Positions 14,840-23,311 of a DNA stretch of 40,867 nucleotides are shown in pieces. The stretch covers positions 1 through 40,867 of the forward strand of contig JBAXCX010000009.1 in assembly GCA_037141255.1 (NCBI GenBank). Direction: 5' to 3'. Numbering within the stretch: the first letter of the stretch is position 1; the number at the start of each line of letters is the position of its first letter. Under the pieces are notes generated by a model that was given only the letters and a program-made list of their open reading frames with translations, searched no databases and was not told where the DNA came from. Source of the DNA: IMCC26207 sp037141255 (GTDB taxonomy: Bacteria > Actinomycetota > Acidimicrobiia > Acidimicrobiales > Microtrichaceae). The position numbers and the translations under genes are program-made.

Positions 14840-15140
14840 GAACGCTCCCATTTCGCCAATGCGAGCCCCATTGGACCCGCCGAGAGAGTATTGACTGAAA
14901 TTCAAATGAACACAAGGGTAATGGGCACTTTTTCATGACAAAAGTCACGCAGAATTCGCCTGACACGGCTCTGAAGCGCTGCTAATTTCCGAAATCGAAA
15001 TATCTGCGTACCCGGCCAAAAGCCCAAGTTTGCAGCGCCTTTTCGCTGCCGCTTTGCAGGTAGCACCTAGCAGTTTGTACTTTGCCCGCCCCCGCATCGG
15101 CCTGAGTCACCCTCTGGCCACTCCCCACTGGATAGTTGTC
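14840..15140. other. 301-bp divergent intergenic region without a gene
   Basis: This region separates the lipoprotein start (14839, minus) from the YczE-like start (15141, plus). I see no convincing ORF; the frame extensions of both neighbours here lack ribosome binding sites. Apart from the candidate minus-strand promoter at 14887-14915, nothing further is evident. Confidence 0.6.
14887..14915 (-). promoter_or_regulatory. Candidate sigma70-type promoter for the lipoprotein gene
   Basis: On the minus strand, TTGTGT (14915-14910) is followed after exactly 17 bases by AATACT (14892-14887). This places a transcription start about 40 bases before the ATG at 14839. The -35 is a weak match and the -10 is fair. 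Confidence 0.35.
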
Positions 15141-15788
15141 ATGAACCAAATTTTCTCGCGGGCCGGAGTCTTTCTGCTCGGCCTCATCATCTCTTGCACG
15201 GCGTACTGCTTGACGGTTCGTGCAGATATCGGACTGGGACCACTTTTTCTGGTTCAGGTTGCCCTTGAGGGGAATTTAGGTCTCTCTGCAGGAACCGCAT
15301 CCATGGTCATCGGGCTCGTGCTCGTAGCGCTGAGCGCAATTGTCCGAGGCGAAGTTGGAATCGGCACCCTGCTTGCCCCGATTCTGGGAGGGATCATCAT
15401 CGATATTGCCCTGCCGCTGATCCCAACTGTGCACGGGCTGCCGCTGCAAATCGCTGCATGTGCTTTCGGGACTGTGGTGATGATGCTGGGAGGGGCATTC
15501 ATTACACAGGCCAACTTTGGGGTAGGCGGGATGGACGGTCTGATGCGCGGACTCTCTCGAAAGACCGCCGCGCCGCTCGGCCATGTTCGTCTGGCCATGG
15601 AGGCCAGCTTGTTGCTCTGTGGCTTGCTCCTGGGGTCAAAAGCCGGGATTGGAACAATCATTACTGCGCTTCTAGTCGGTCACTCGTATCAATTCTGGAT
15701 TCGACTGCTGTCGCAGGAGAAAATTCCCTTTGCAACCGGCGCGTCCACTGGAGCGAGCAAGACCGAGGTCGCTATTCTGGCAAACTAA
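15141..15788 (+). CDS. YczE/YyaS/YitT-type integral membrane protein
   Basis: 215 residues from the ATG at 15141; the frame is open to 15030 (TTG) but this extension has no start signal. It has five to six hydrophobic helices (AGVFLLGLIISCTAYCLTVRA, ASMVIGLVLVALSAIV, IGTLLAPILGGIIIDIALPL, IAACAFGTVVMMLGGAFI, ASLLLCGLLLGSK, GIGTIITALLVG). The ADIGLGPLFLVQVAL and FGVGGMDGLMRGL loops are characteristic of this conserved, functionally undefined membrane family. Helix 3-4 Gly/Pro motifs suggest a transporter-like or scaffold role, but no substrate is known. It probably forms its own transcription unit, 59 bases before the GGDEF-EAL gene. Confidence 0.8.
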   Translation: MNQIFSRAGVFLLGLIISCTAYCLTVRADIGLGPLFLVQVALEGNLGLSAGTASMVIGLVLVALSAIVRGEVGIGTLLAPILGGIIIDIALPLIPTVHGLPLQIAACAFGTVVMMLGGAFITQANFGVGGMDGLMRGLSRKTAAPLGHVRLAMEASLLLCGLLLGSKAGIGTIITALLVGHSYQFWIRLLSQEKIPFATGASTGASKTEVAILAN

Positions 15789-15830
15789 AGTTTCCTGAGT
15801 CTGCATTCTTTCGTCTGCTGGCGAGGTAGT

Positions 15831-15848
15831 GGTTATAACCTGAAGATG
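15831..15848 (+). promoter_or_regulatory. Palindromic -10-like element; possible leaderless start
   Basis: GGTTATAACC (15831-15840) is a perfect 10-bp palindrome. The overlapping TAACCT (15836-15841) fits the actinobacterial TANNNT -10 consensus, six bases before the GTG at 15848. No ribosome binding site is present, so a leaderless transcript of the GGDEF-EAL gene is plausible. Confidence 0.35.
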
Positions 15849-18163
15849 TGCACCGTCCGTCAAGGTCCTCGAACCTCATCTTCGGTCTGATCGCTGGATT
15901 TGCGGTTGTCGTCACATCGAGCCAAGTGCTCTTTGGTCCGACCGGAATTTGGGTCTTCGACTCTGCTGACCTGCCATTCCTGCTGCTCTCCTTCGCTGCC
16001 ACAGCGATATGCGTGCGGACCTCCCGCAGGTCCACAGGTAAGGCAGTGCTGGTCTGGAGGCTCATTGCCTTTTCTGCTGCATGCAATCTGATCGCAGATA
16101 TAGCCTGGGTTACTGCCGAAGTCTTTGGGCTGACCCATTCGGGTTCGGTCATCGATCTGGTCTACCTGATGAGCTACCCAGTGCTTCTCGTTGCTCTGGC
16201 GATGCTGATACGAGCGAGAGACCCTCACAGCGGCTCGGAGCATGCTCTGGATGGCGTCGCAGTGGTTGCTGGGCTGGCACTGTTTGCTTGGCAGGCAGTG
16301 GTGGTGGCTCCGGGTGGCCTTGCAGAGGCAGGAAGCCTGAGCCAGCAATTGCTGCTGGTGGCCTACCCACTCATGGATTTGTTGCTTCTCGGGACCCTCG
16401 CCGGATTGATGTTTGGAACGACCCGGCGCAGCCCGGCGCTCTGGGGGCTCTTTGGATACATGTTCATTTTTTTGGTCTCTGACATGCTCTATGCAGTCGT
16501 GCGTCACGGCACGGAAGGGAGCACTCTCCTGGCAGTGACAGACCTTGGATTTGCTTTGGCGTATACCCTGCTGGGAGCAACTGCTCTGAACGGTTCGGCC
16601 CCGCTGATTGCAGATGAGCAACCCGCAACTGAAGCTGGTATCAGCAGGTTTGTGCTCCTCGGTGCGGCAGTAGTTATTCCCTCGATCACAGCAGTCATCT
16701 CCATCACGTTCCTCGGCGGAGTAGACCCAAGAGTGTTTGCTGCCTCGGCAGTGGCAGTTGCCCTCGTACTCATGGTGAGGGTGGCAAGAATTATGTCGGC
16801 CGAGCAGTTAGCTCGACGTGCCGCCGAGAAGGCCCAAGGTGAACTCTCTCGTTTGGCCCTAGAAGATCCACTGACCGGCCTTCCTAATCGCAACGCACTA
16901 CTCGATCGGTTGGCGAGCATCCCACCCGCTGATTCCTTGGCGCTGCTGTTCATTGATCTTGATCACTTCAAGGTGGTGAATGACACTGCGGGCCATGCCG
17001 CTGGCGACACCATCTTGAAGATTGCCGCAGCAAGAATCTGCACAGCAGTGCAGCCCGCTGGAGAAGTGTTTCGCCTTTCGGGAGATGAGTTTGTCGCCCT
17101 CTGCGGCATGGGTCAGGCCGAGTCGAACTTGAATCTGGAAGTACTCGCAGAGCAGGCGGCTCAGAGAGTTCTTGATGTGCTCTCGACCGTTTTTGTCATT
17201 GAAGATCTGCGCTGGTTCATCGGTGGGAGCGTCGGTATTGCCGCTAGTCAAGCCGGGTCAGCCCGAGACTCCGATCAACTCATTCGCGATTCAGACGTTG
17301 CGATGTACGAGGCAAAACGTCAGGGCCGCGGACGGTTTCGAAGCTTTGATCAGGACCTTCGAGAAGCTATTCGCAACCGACATGAACTCGAAAACGAGAT
17401 TCGGGTTGCTATCGATCGAAATGAGATTGAAGCTGCCTTTCAACCCGTGGTGCACCTCGATGGCCACGAGGTGGCCGGGTTTGAGGCACTAGCTCGCTGG
17501 CGCGATCGCTCCGGTCGGAATCGGTCCGCTTCTGAGTTCATCGAGGTGGCTGAGCAGACAGGCTTAATTTCACAAATTGATCATGAGATGCTGCGAAAAT
17601 CCTGCCGATTTATTGCCGAGTTTAATGAGCACCGACTTGATCGAGAACCTGCTTGGGTGTCGGTCAATCTCTCGACGCAGGAACTCGCGGCTCGAGACCT
17701 GAGCACTCGAATCGCCTCGGTGCTAGCGGAGACCGGGATTGATCCCTCCTGGCTCACGATTGAATTAACCGAGGGTGCGCTCACCGTCGATCCTGATGTG
17801 GCAGTACGCAGATTGACCGAGGTGCATGACCTTGGAGTCTCGTTAGCCGTCGATGATTTTGGAACGGGTTACTCCTCGCTGGCGCACCTTCTCAGGTTTC
17901 CAGTTGACGTCTTGAAGGTGGACCGAATCTTTGTTGATGGACTCACCGCAACCACCTCGAGTAGGAGCGTCGCCGCAGCTGCGCTTCAAGTTGCCCAAAC
18001 CCTGGGGATCACCTCGGTTGCAGAGGGAGTCGAGACTCAAGTCCAAGCGGATGCCCTGCTCGCTCTTGGTTATGACCTTGCTCAGGGGTACTTGTTCGCA
18101 CGCGCTATGCCCGCTACCGAAGCGCTTCGGCTAGCTCACGGCCCATCGGTGCACCCCCAATAA
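15848..18163 (+). CDS. Membrane GGDEF-EAL bifunctional c-di-GMP protein
   Basis: 771 residues from a GTG. The first ~310 residues are about ten hydrophobic helices, a membrane sensory module. The GGDEF domain starts at LTGLPNR (L342), has DLDHFKVVNDTAGHAAGD, and an active-site motif SGDEF (411-415), a variant found in active cyclases. No RxxD inhibitory site is present just before it. The EAL domain has E546-A-L, VNLS, ELTEG, DDFGTGYSS, VLKVDR, AEGVET and QGYLFARAMP, so all metal and catalytic residues of an active c-di-GMP phosphodiesterase seem present. It may synthesise or degrade c-di-GMP depending on the membrane input. The stop codon falls within the first unit of a 14-bp tandem repeat. 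No partner gene is in the same operon. Confidence 0.93.
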   Translation: MHRPSRSSNLIFGLIAGFAVVVTSSQVLFGPTGIWVFDSADLPFLLLSFAATAICVRTSRRSTGKAVLVWRLIAFSAACNLIADIAWVTAEVFGLTHSGSVIDLVYLMSYPVLLVALAMLIRARDPHSGSEHALDGVAVVAGLALFAWQAVVVAPGGLAEAGSLSQQLLLVAYPLMDLLLLGTLAGLMFGTTRRSPALWGLFGYMFIFLVSDMLYAVVRHGTEGSTLLAVTDLGFALAYTLLGATALNGSAPLIADEQPATEAGISRFVLLGAAVVIPSITAVISITFLGGVDPRVFAASAVAVALVLMVRVARIMSAEQLARRAAEKAQGELSRLALEDPLTGLPNRNALLDRLASIPPADSLALLFIDLDHFKVVNDTAGHAAGDTILKIAAARICTAVQPAGEVFRLSGDEFVALCGMGQAESNLNLEVLAEQAAQRVLDVLSTVFVIEDLRWFIGGSVGIAASQAGSARDSDQLIRDSDVAMYEAKRQGRGRFRSFDQDLREAIRNRHELENEIRVAIDRNEIEAAFQPVVHLDGHEVAGFEALARWRDRSGRNRSASEFIEVAEQTGLISQIDHEMLRKSCRFIAEFNEHRLDREPAWVSVNLSTQELAARDLSTRIASVLAETGIDPSWLTIELTEGALTVDPDVAVRRLTEVHDLGVSLAVDDFGTGYSSLAHLLRFPVDVLKVDRIFVDGLTATTSSRSVAAAALQVAQTLGITSVAEGVETQVQADALLALGYDLAQGYLFARAMPATEALRLAHGPSVHPQ

Positions 18164-18206
18164 GGCACCCCCAATAAGGCCGCGCCAATAAAGCCGCGCC
18201 ACTAAA
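18151..18206. repeat. Four tandem 14-bp units spanning a stop codon
   Basis: Unit 1 (18151-18164) and unit 2 (18165-18178) are identical GCACCCCCAATAAG. Unit 3 (18179-18192) is GCCGCGCCAATAAA, and unit 4 (18193-18206) differs from unit 3 at one base. The TAA stop of the GGDEF-EAL gene is inside unit 1, so changes in copy number leave the protein unchanged. Confidence 0.85.
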
Positions 18207-18266
18207 GCAGGGAGAGTGGCATTTCCTTTTCTCGCCTAGTGGTTTACTCTCAAACCATCGCTAGAT

Positions 18267-18276
18267 CAGCATGCTG
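18267..18276. promoter_or_regulatory. 10-bp palindrome upstream of phoD
   Basis: CAGCATGCTG is a perfect palindrome, flanked by CTAG on both sides (18261-18264 and 18280-18283), 46 bases upstream of the PhoD start. It could be an operator. It does not match a PhoP/PhoB box that I recognise. Confidence 0.3.
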
Positions 18277-18322
18277 TGACTAGCTGAGACAACCATCGGG
18301 CTGGGTGCGCGGAAAGGCTGAA

Positions 18323-19939
18323 ATGGATCGGCGGGGACTTTTGCGAGGTGGCCTAGTTGGCCTGAGCGGGGCGGCAGCAGCGAGCCTGATCGGGTGTGCG
18401 CCGGGTACGGCGATGCTCCCACCACCTGAACCAATGGATTTGGGTCCATTTAGCTGTGGTATCGCCTCGGGCGTTCACAGTGACACTGCTGTTGTGTTGT
18501 GGACTCGCTTTGCACCAGCGGCGCTTGCTGGCGCCGTCCAGGTTGCTTGGCAGGTCGCATCAGACCCTGGCTTCGCGCAGATTGTTCAGTCAGGAACCGG
18601 TACTGGCTCAGCACAAAACGATGGGTGCATCAAAGTCCTCGCAGACAATCTTCCTGCGGGTCAGACCCTGTGGTACCGCTTCACGGTGGACGGACTGAGC
18701 AGTCCAATCGGCCGAACCAAGACTCTTCCTGCTCCGGGCTCAACTCCCGCCTCGGTCAGACTTGCTGTGGCGAGTTGTCAGAATTACTCCGTTGGGTATT
18801 ACCCAGCGTGGCGCGCAATTGCAGCCGAGGACCTAGATGCAGTTGTGTTTCTTGGCGACTACATCTACGAGTACGCAGGGAGCGCAGATGCGTTGGATGT
18901 GCGCGCCGACCTGAGCGTGGAAGCAACCGATCTACCCTCCTATCGAGCGAAGTACAAGATGTACAAGTCAGACCCAGAACTGCGCGCTGCGCACGCGGCG
19001 CACCCCTTTGCACCTGTTTGGGATGACCACGAGTTCATGAATGACTATGACCGCATGAGCGTTCTGAGCTTTCCCAGTCGTGCAGCTGCTGCTTATCAAG
19101 CTTGGTTTGAGTATCAGCCAGTATGGCCAATTAACGCTGATCAGATCTACCGCCGCGCCAGATGGGGAAATCTGTTGGACCTATCGCTGCTCGACACGCG
19201 CCAGTATCGCGACCCGCATATCACGGGCCCTAACGGTGAGCGGCTGCTTGTCGGCAGCACAGCAAGCCTGCCGCTCAGCCAAGTTCATGACATCGGGCGC
19301 AGCATCCTTGGGACCAAGCAGCGCGACTGGCTCCTTGACGGTTTTAGCCAAGCGCAGGCCGACGCAGTTACCTGGAAGCTTGTGGCTAATCAGGTGATGA
19401 TCAGTCCCATCCGCATTCTTGACCTTGACGAGCCTGCACTTCGGGCGCTCCGGCCAGACCTTCCCAAGCACGCAGGGATCTATGCCAGTTTTGATGACTG
19501 GAGCGGCTATTCCTGGGAACGCGACCAACTGACGCAGCGAGTAGCAGCAGATGGAATCTCGAACCTTGGCTTTCTGACGGGTGATATTCATGCCTTCTGG
19601 CAATCCCCGTTGCTGAGAGACTTTGATGAGCCTTTTAGTCCGGTGGTAGCTCAAGAGTTTGTCTGTGGATCAATTAGCTCAAAGGGCATTGATTACGCGG
19701 GAGACCTTGCGCAGTCGCTAGAGGGTGCAGTCAACACGCTCCGGCCTGGGTTCCGATATGCAGATTTTCGCAGACGTGGATTCGGCCTCGTGGAGTGCAC
19801 TCCATCGCATGCCAGCGTTGAGTACCGAACAGTCAACGCCAGCACTCCGGACTTGACCGCTCCGAGCGCACAACCAAAGCGTCGAGTTCGCTTTGATTGG
19901 CCAGCGGGTACGCAGAAGGTGAGCATTACCCGAGGATGA
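18323..19939 (+). CDS. phoD: PhoD-family alkaline phosphatase, Tat-exported lipoprotein
   Basis: 538 residues from the ATG at 18323, which has GGAAAGG five bases upstream; the GTG at 18305 has no such site. The N-terminus holds a twin-arginine signal (DRRGLLRGG) followed by a lipobox with C25 (SLIGC), so it should be folded in the cytoplasm, exported by Tat and lipid-anchored. A Fn3-like N-domain (residues ~40-145, with VVLWTRFAP and LWYRFTVDG) precedes the metallophosphatase domain: ASCQNYSVGYYPAWR, FLGDYIYEY, VWDDHEFMNDYD, LLDTRQYRDP and LTGDIHAFW. These metal- and phosphate-site motifs are all present. It releases phosphate from mono- and diesters outside the cell. Regulation by phosphate is expected, but no clear PhoP box is seen. 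Confidence 0.93.
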   Translation: MDRRGLLRGGLVGLSGAAAASLIGCAPGTAMLPPPEPMDLGPFSCGIASGVHSDTAVVLWTRFAPAALAGAVQVAWQVASDPGFAQIVQSGTGTGSAQNDGCIKVLADNLPAGQTLWYRFTVDGLSSPIGRTKTLPAPGSTPASVRLAVASCQNYSVGYYPAWRAIAAEDLDAVVFLGDYIYEYAGSADALDVRADLSVEATDLPSYRAKYKMYKSDPELRAAHAAHPFAPVWDDHEFMNDYDRMSVLSFPSRAAAAYQAWFEYQPVWPINADQIYRRARWGNLLDLSLLDTRQYRDPHITGPNGERLLVGSTASLPLSQVHDIGRSILGTKQRDWLLDGFSQAQADAVTWKLVANQVMISPIRILDLDEPALRALRPDLPKHAGIYASFDDWSGYSWERDQLTQRVAADGISNLGFLTGDIHAFWQSPLLRDFDEPFSPVVAQEFVCGSISSKGIDYAGDLAQSLEGAVNTLRPGFRYADFRRRGFGLVECTPSHASVEYRTVNASTPDLTAPSAQPKRRVRFDWPAGTQKVSITRG

Positions 19940-19965
19940 CGGGGCACTGCTGTTGAATAGACACA

Positions 19966-22356
19966 ATGTCTGAGCAGGTTGCACAACCTATCTGGAGGCC
20001 ACTGGCTGACGGGCTCCCGTTTTTTGCTGCGCTCAGCAATGGTAAAAGGTTGCGCTCAGTCTCGGACCTGCTGACCTTGCTAGTCACCTTGCTGCTAGCA
20101 GGGTTGTTCGCAGGGCTTTCGGTACCTACATCCGGTTTTGAACAAGCTCTGGTCAACCTGATTGGCACGATTCCGAGCTTCTTAGACGTGCTGTGGCGCC
20201 TCGGTGTTGCCTGCCTGCTGCTGTGGGTAGTGGTAATCCTTGTCTCATCGACGGTGCGTTTGCGGGTAGAGGTGCTGGTCGATATTGCTACAGCGCTTGT
20301 TGTTGCAGTTGGGCTGGCCTTGGCTTTTTCCCGTCAAATTAACGGCGTGTGGCCGTCATTCTCGCAGGCTGCTTCGGGCGGATCGGCCGGCTCAGTTCCT
20401 TTGATTTCTCTGGCTTGCGCCGTTGCCGTTTCTTCGGCAGCCTCACCGCACCTGTCCTTGCCGTTTCGACATTTCGGGCGATGGGTAGTGCTTGTAGCGA
20501 TGCTCTGTGTTGTCTTGCTCGAGTCCTCAACACCATTTGGTGCACTGCTCAGCCTGTTACTTGGAATCGCTGCTGCGGCAGCAGTGCACCTTGGACTTGG
20601 TTCTTCCATGGGTGGTCCAAACCTGACTGGGGTGGGAGTTGCGCTGGCGCAGCTTGGCTTGGAGGTAGATCACCTAGTTGCGGCACCGAGGCAGAGCAGT
20701 GGCGTCTTCTTGGCAGACGCAATGAGCCCAACTAGGGGAGCAGTTCATATCAAGGTTTATGGACGAGATGCACGCGACACACAACTGCTCAGCCGCCTCT
20801 GGCGGGCAATCTGGTACCGCGGTGCTACCCGTCCGGCTATGACTCGCGAGCAGCAAGTTGAGCATGAGGGATTTGTCACCATGCTGGCGGCAAGTCGCGG
20901 CATCGCTGTGCCGCAGGTGCTTGTCGCAGGAATGACTGACTCAGGTGACGCGCTCCTGGCCGTCGCGCAGCGAGGCGACCCGCTCGAGCCGGGGCCAAAC
21001 GTTGCGGTTGAAAAGATCTGGCAGATTGTGCGCTCACTGCATCAGATCGATTTGGTGCACGGTGCTCTCGATCTCGACAGCTTTGCCGTGATTGGCCAAG
21101 AGGTTCTGCTGACTGACTTGTCCACCGTGACGAGTACTGCCTCGCGTGATCAGCAACTCACTGACCTTGCCCAAACCATGGTGGTCACAGCGATTCTTGT
21201 CGGCATTGAACGCGCGGCGGTGATCGCTGGTGAGCAACTTGGTGCTGAAGATGTAGAGGAGATGCTGGCCTATGTGCAGGTGCCCGCCCTCGGGCGGGAA
21301 CTTCGCGAAGACCTCAATGACTCTGGCCTTGGTGTGGAGGCAATGCGCTCAGCCCTAGCAGCAGTCGTGGGCATCGAAGTTCCCGAGATTGCACAACTCC
21401 GACGGGTGTCGTTGAAGTCCCTTGTGATGCTGGCGCTGTTGCTGTTAGCGGCTGCTGCAATCATCGTGACGCTGGGCCAGGTCAATATTCCCGACGTAGT
21501 GGCAGCGCTGGGATCTGCTCCCGTTGTGGTGGTTTTTGCAGCGGTGCTCGTTGGTCAAACCCCTTTCTTTACTCAAGCTGTGGCAACTCGGGGAGCTTGC
21601 CCCCGACCCATTTCCTATGGGCCTGTGGCGCTGCTTCAACTCTCCATCGGGTTTATGGCCCTAGCCGTGCCCTCCACCGCTGGTCGACTCGGACTCGACA
21701 TTCGCTTCTTTCAGCGCCAGGGAATTCCTGCAGCCTCGGCGTTGTCGATTGCGGCAATTGATGGATTCAGCGGCTTTCTGGTGCAGATCTCGTTGCTTGT
21801 ACTGACGATCGTTTTCGGACTCGGCCGGGTGGACTTGTCATGGAAGATGCCCACCGGCGGGGGCGCTGATGATCTGACGCTTGTGCTCATCCTTGCGGGG
21901 ATCGCGATGGTGCTGCTGTGCCTGTTCGCAATGGTCCTTCCCGTGAGCCGCAAACGTATTCTCGCTCGGGTTCGCCCGATGTTTGTTGAGAGCAAACAGA
22001 CGTTCCGTTCGCTTCGATCCCTGCCGAAACTGCTGCAAATAATTGGTGGGAACTTGGGCAACCAGATCCTCTTTGCTCTCACTCTCGGAATTTGTCTGAG
22101 CGCCTTTGGGGGAAGTCTGAACCTTGCCACGCTGCTCGTGATTTATGTATCTGCTGCACTTTTTGGTGGCTTGATGCCGGTGCCCGGAGGAATCGGAGTG
22201 ATGGAAGCGGCTCTGATGACTGGCTTGATTGCTGCCGGCATCGACACCACGATCGCATCGGCCACTGCGGTGTTGTTCCGACTCGCCACCTTCTACCTGC
22301 CGCCGGTTTGGGGTTGGGTCGCGCTTCGTTGGCTGCAACGACATAGCTATCTGTGA
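19966..22356 (+). CDS. Flippase-like membrane protein (LPG synthase TM/UPF0104) with embedded pseudokinase domain
   Basis: 796 residues. Residues ~1-215 hold about seven membrane helices. Residues ~225-440 form a kinase-like fold: a beta3 lysine (HIKVYG, K263), an EHEGFV helix, LVHGALDLDSF (H365-G-A-L) for the catalytic loop and TDLS (D384) for the metal loop. In active APH-like kinases the catalytic motif is HGDxxxxN. Here the Asp is Ala and the Asn is Ser, so catalysis is unlikely and a regulatory or lipid-binding role is inferred. Residues ~480-796 are a LPG_synthase_TM/UPF0104 flippase domain with about seven helices and the signature GGLMPVPGGIGVMEA. The aminoacyl-transferase domain of MprF proteins is missing. 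It probably translocates a lipid or polyprenyl-linked intermediate. The start has no clear ribosome binding site. Confidence 0.85.
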   Translation: MSEQVAQPIWRPLADGLPFFAALSNGKRLRSVSDLLTLLVTLLLAGLFAGLSVPTSGFEQALVNLIGTIPSFLDVLWRLGVACLLLWVVVILVSSTVRLRVEVLVDIATALVVAVGLALAFSRQINGVWPSFSQAASGGSAGSVPLISLACAVAVSSAASPHLSLPFRHFGRWVVLVAMLCVVLLESSTPFGALLSLLLGIAAAAAVHLGLGSSMGGPNLTGVGVALAQLGLEVDHLVAAPRQSSGVFLADAMSPTRGAVHIKVYGRDARDTQLLSRLWRAIWYRGATRPAMTREQQVEHEGFVTMLAASRGIAVPQVLVAGMTDSGDALLAVAQRGDPLEPGPNVAVEKIWQIVRSLHQIDLVHGALDLDSFAVIGQEVLLTDLSTVTSTASRDQQLTDLAQTMVVTAILVGIERAAVIAGEQLGAEDVEEMLAYVQVPALGRELREDLNDSGLGVEAMRSALAAVVGIEVPEIAQLRRVSLKSLVMLALLLLAAAAIIVTLGQVNIPDVVAALGSAPVVVVFAAVLVGQTPFFTQAVATRGACPRPISYGPVALLQLSIGFMALAVPSTAGRLGLDIRFFQRQGIPAASALSIAAIDGFSGFLVQISLLVLTIVFGLGRVDLSWKMPTGGGADDLTLVLILAGIAMVLLCLFAMVLPVSRKRILARVRPMFVESKQTFRSLRSLPKLLQIIGGNLGNQILFALTLGICLSAFGGSLNLATLLVIYVSAALFGGLMPVPGGIGVMEAALMTGLIAAGIDTTIASATAVLFRLATFYLPPVWGWVALRWLQRHSYL

Positions 22357-22418
22357 GTTGCTGATTTGGAGAGTTGCCGATTCGTGGAGTTTCTGATTCA
22401 TGGAGTTGCTGGGCAGTC
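22355..22418. repeat. Four tandem 16-bp units from the stop of one gene into the start of the next
   Basis: Degenerate 16-bp units begin GAGTTGCTGATTTGGA at 22355 and repeat at 22371, 22387 and 22403. Unit 1 begins on the second base of the flippase stop codon (22354-22356), and unit 3 contains the ATG at 22400 that could start the potassium channel gene. Copy-number change would alter the spacing to, or the N-terminus of, the next protein. Confidence 0.8.
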
Positions 22419-23281
22419 GCAGGGTCCACCTCAGCAGCCCGCTGGCGAAGGAACATAGAGGGGTGAGAAAACCGCACCTCCCGATAGCGCAGAACACCTC
22501 GCCTGAGCTCGAGGCCTACATACTTCGCACTGAATCAAAACTTGATTTTGTTGCGTTGCTCACTCTGTGGATTGTCTTGATTCCATTTAGCAGCTTCGGC
22601 TCGGGCACGACGGCGTTGATGGTTTCGATTCTGACGAAGTTGGCAGTTTCATTCGTGTTCGCAGTGGATATGTTCCGTCGGGCTCGTTTGGCCCCGCAGC
22701 CTTGGACGTATGTCTGGGCGCACCCCATTGGATTACTTGCAATCGGCTTTCCCCCGATACGAGTCCTGTTCAGCATTCGACTGGTCACATCGCTCTTTCG
22801 GCGAGGGCACTTGGCCAAGTTTCTTGCCGCGGACTTTGTGCTGCTCGTCAATGGCGCGCTCATCGTCTACTTCTATGAACGAGATTCCGCTGGAGCGAAT
22901 ATCACTAGCCTTGGCGACGCTGCTTGGTGGGCAATCGTTACGGTCACCACAGTCGGCTACGGAGACCTGTATCCGGTAACTGCGGCGGGTCAGATAGCCG
23001 CAGGATGTGTCATGTGCATTGGCATTCTGACGCTCGCTGTTATTACAGCGCAGGTTTCGTGGAGTTTCAGCCAGCAAGTGGACGATCGAACTAGGGGATC
23101 ACGCACTGAGATCCTTGAGCCCGAAGCGGTAGCGGTGGGAACCATTCTTCCTGCGAGTGATCTTGCTGGTCTGCATGGTCGCCTCGACGGCATAGAGGCC
23201 GAACTCAAAAAGTTGCTCCGCCAGTATGACCCGACTCGTGACCAGACGCTTGAGGCTATTCAAGACCAAGAAGACTCTTAG
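22400..23281 (+). CDS. Voltage-gated-type potassium channel
   Basis: Up to 293 residues from the ATG at 22400, but a GTG at 22463 (272 residues, with AAGGA upstream) is a strong alternative, as the first 21 residues are low in structure and partly overlap the 16-bp repeat. Six-helix architecture is visible: S1-S3 (LLTLWIVLIPFSS, LMVSILTKLAVSFVFAVD, HPIGLLAIGFP), an S4-like segment with arginines every three to four residues (IRVLFSIRLVTSLFRRG), S5, the selectivity filter TVGYGD (T184-D189 in the longer form) and S6. A C-terminal cytoplasmic helix (residues ~235-280) may form a coiled coil for tetramer assembly. No ligand-binding domain is present. It ends 30 bases before the convergent aminotransferase. 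Confidence 0.92.
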   Translation: MELLGSRRVHLSSPLAKEHRGVRKPHLPIAQNTSPELEAYILRTESKLDFVALLTLWIVLIPFSSFGSGTTALMVSILTKLAVSFVFAVDMFRRARLAPQPWTYVWAHPIGLLAIGFPPIRVLFSIRLVTSLFRRGHLAKFLAADFVLLVNGALIVYFYERDSAGANITSLGDAAWWAIVTVTTVGYGDLYPVTAAGQIAAGCVMCIGILTLAVITAQVSWSFSQQVDDRTRGSRTEILEPEAVAVGTILPASDLAGLHGRLDGIEAELKKLLRQYDPTRDQTLEAIQDQEDS

Positions 23282-23311
23282 CGTTTCTGCTACAAGATTT
23301 GGGCCGGGGCC

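Noticed and set aside
14475..14966. Minus-strand frame rich in Asn, Asp and His
   Set aside because: It is the frame-shifted reading of the Thr codon repeats in the lipoprotein linker, not a metal-binding protein.
23282..23311. Terminator between the potassium channel and aminotransferase
   Set aside because: GGGCCGGGGCCC could pair only five bases with a two-base loop and has no T-tract; it is too small to be convincing.
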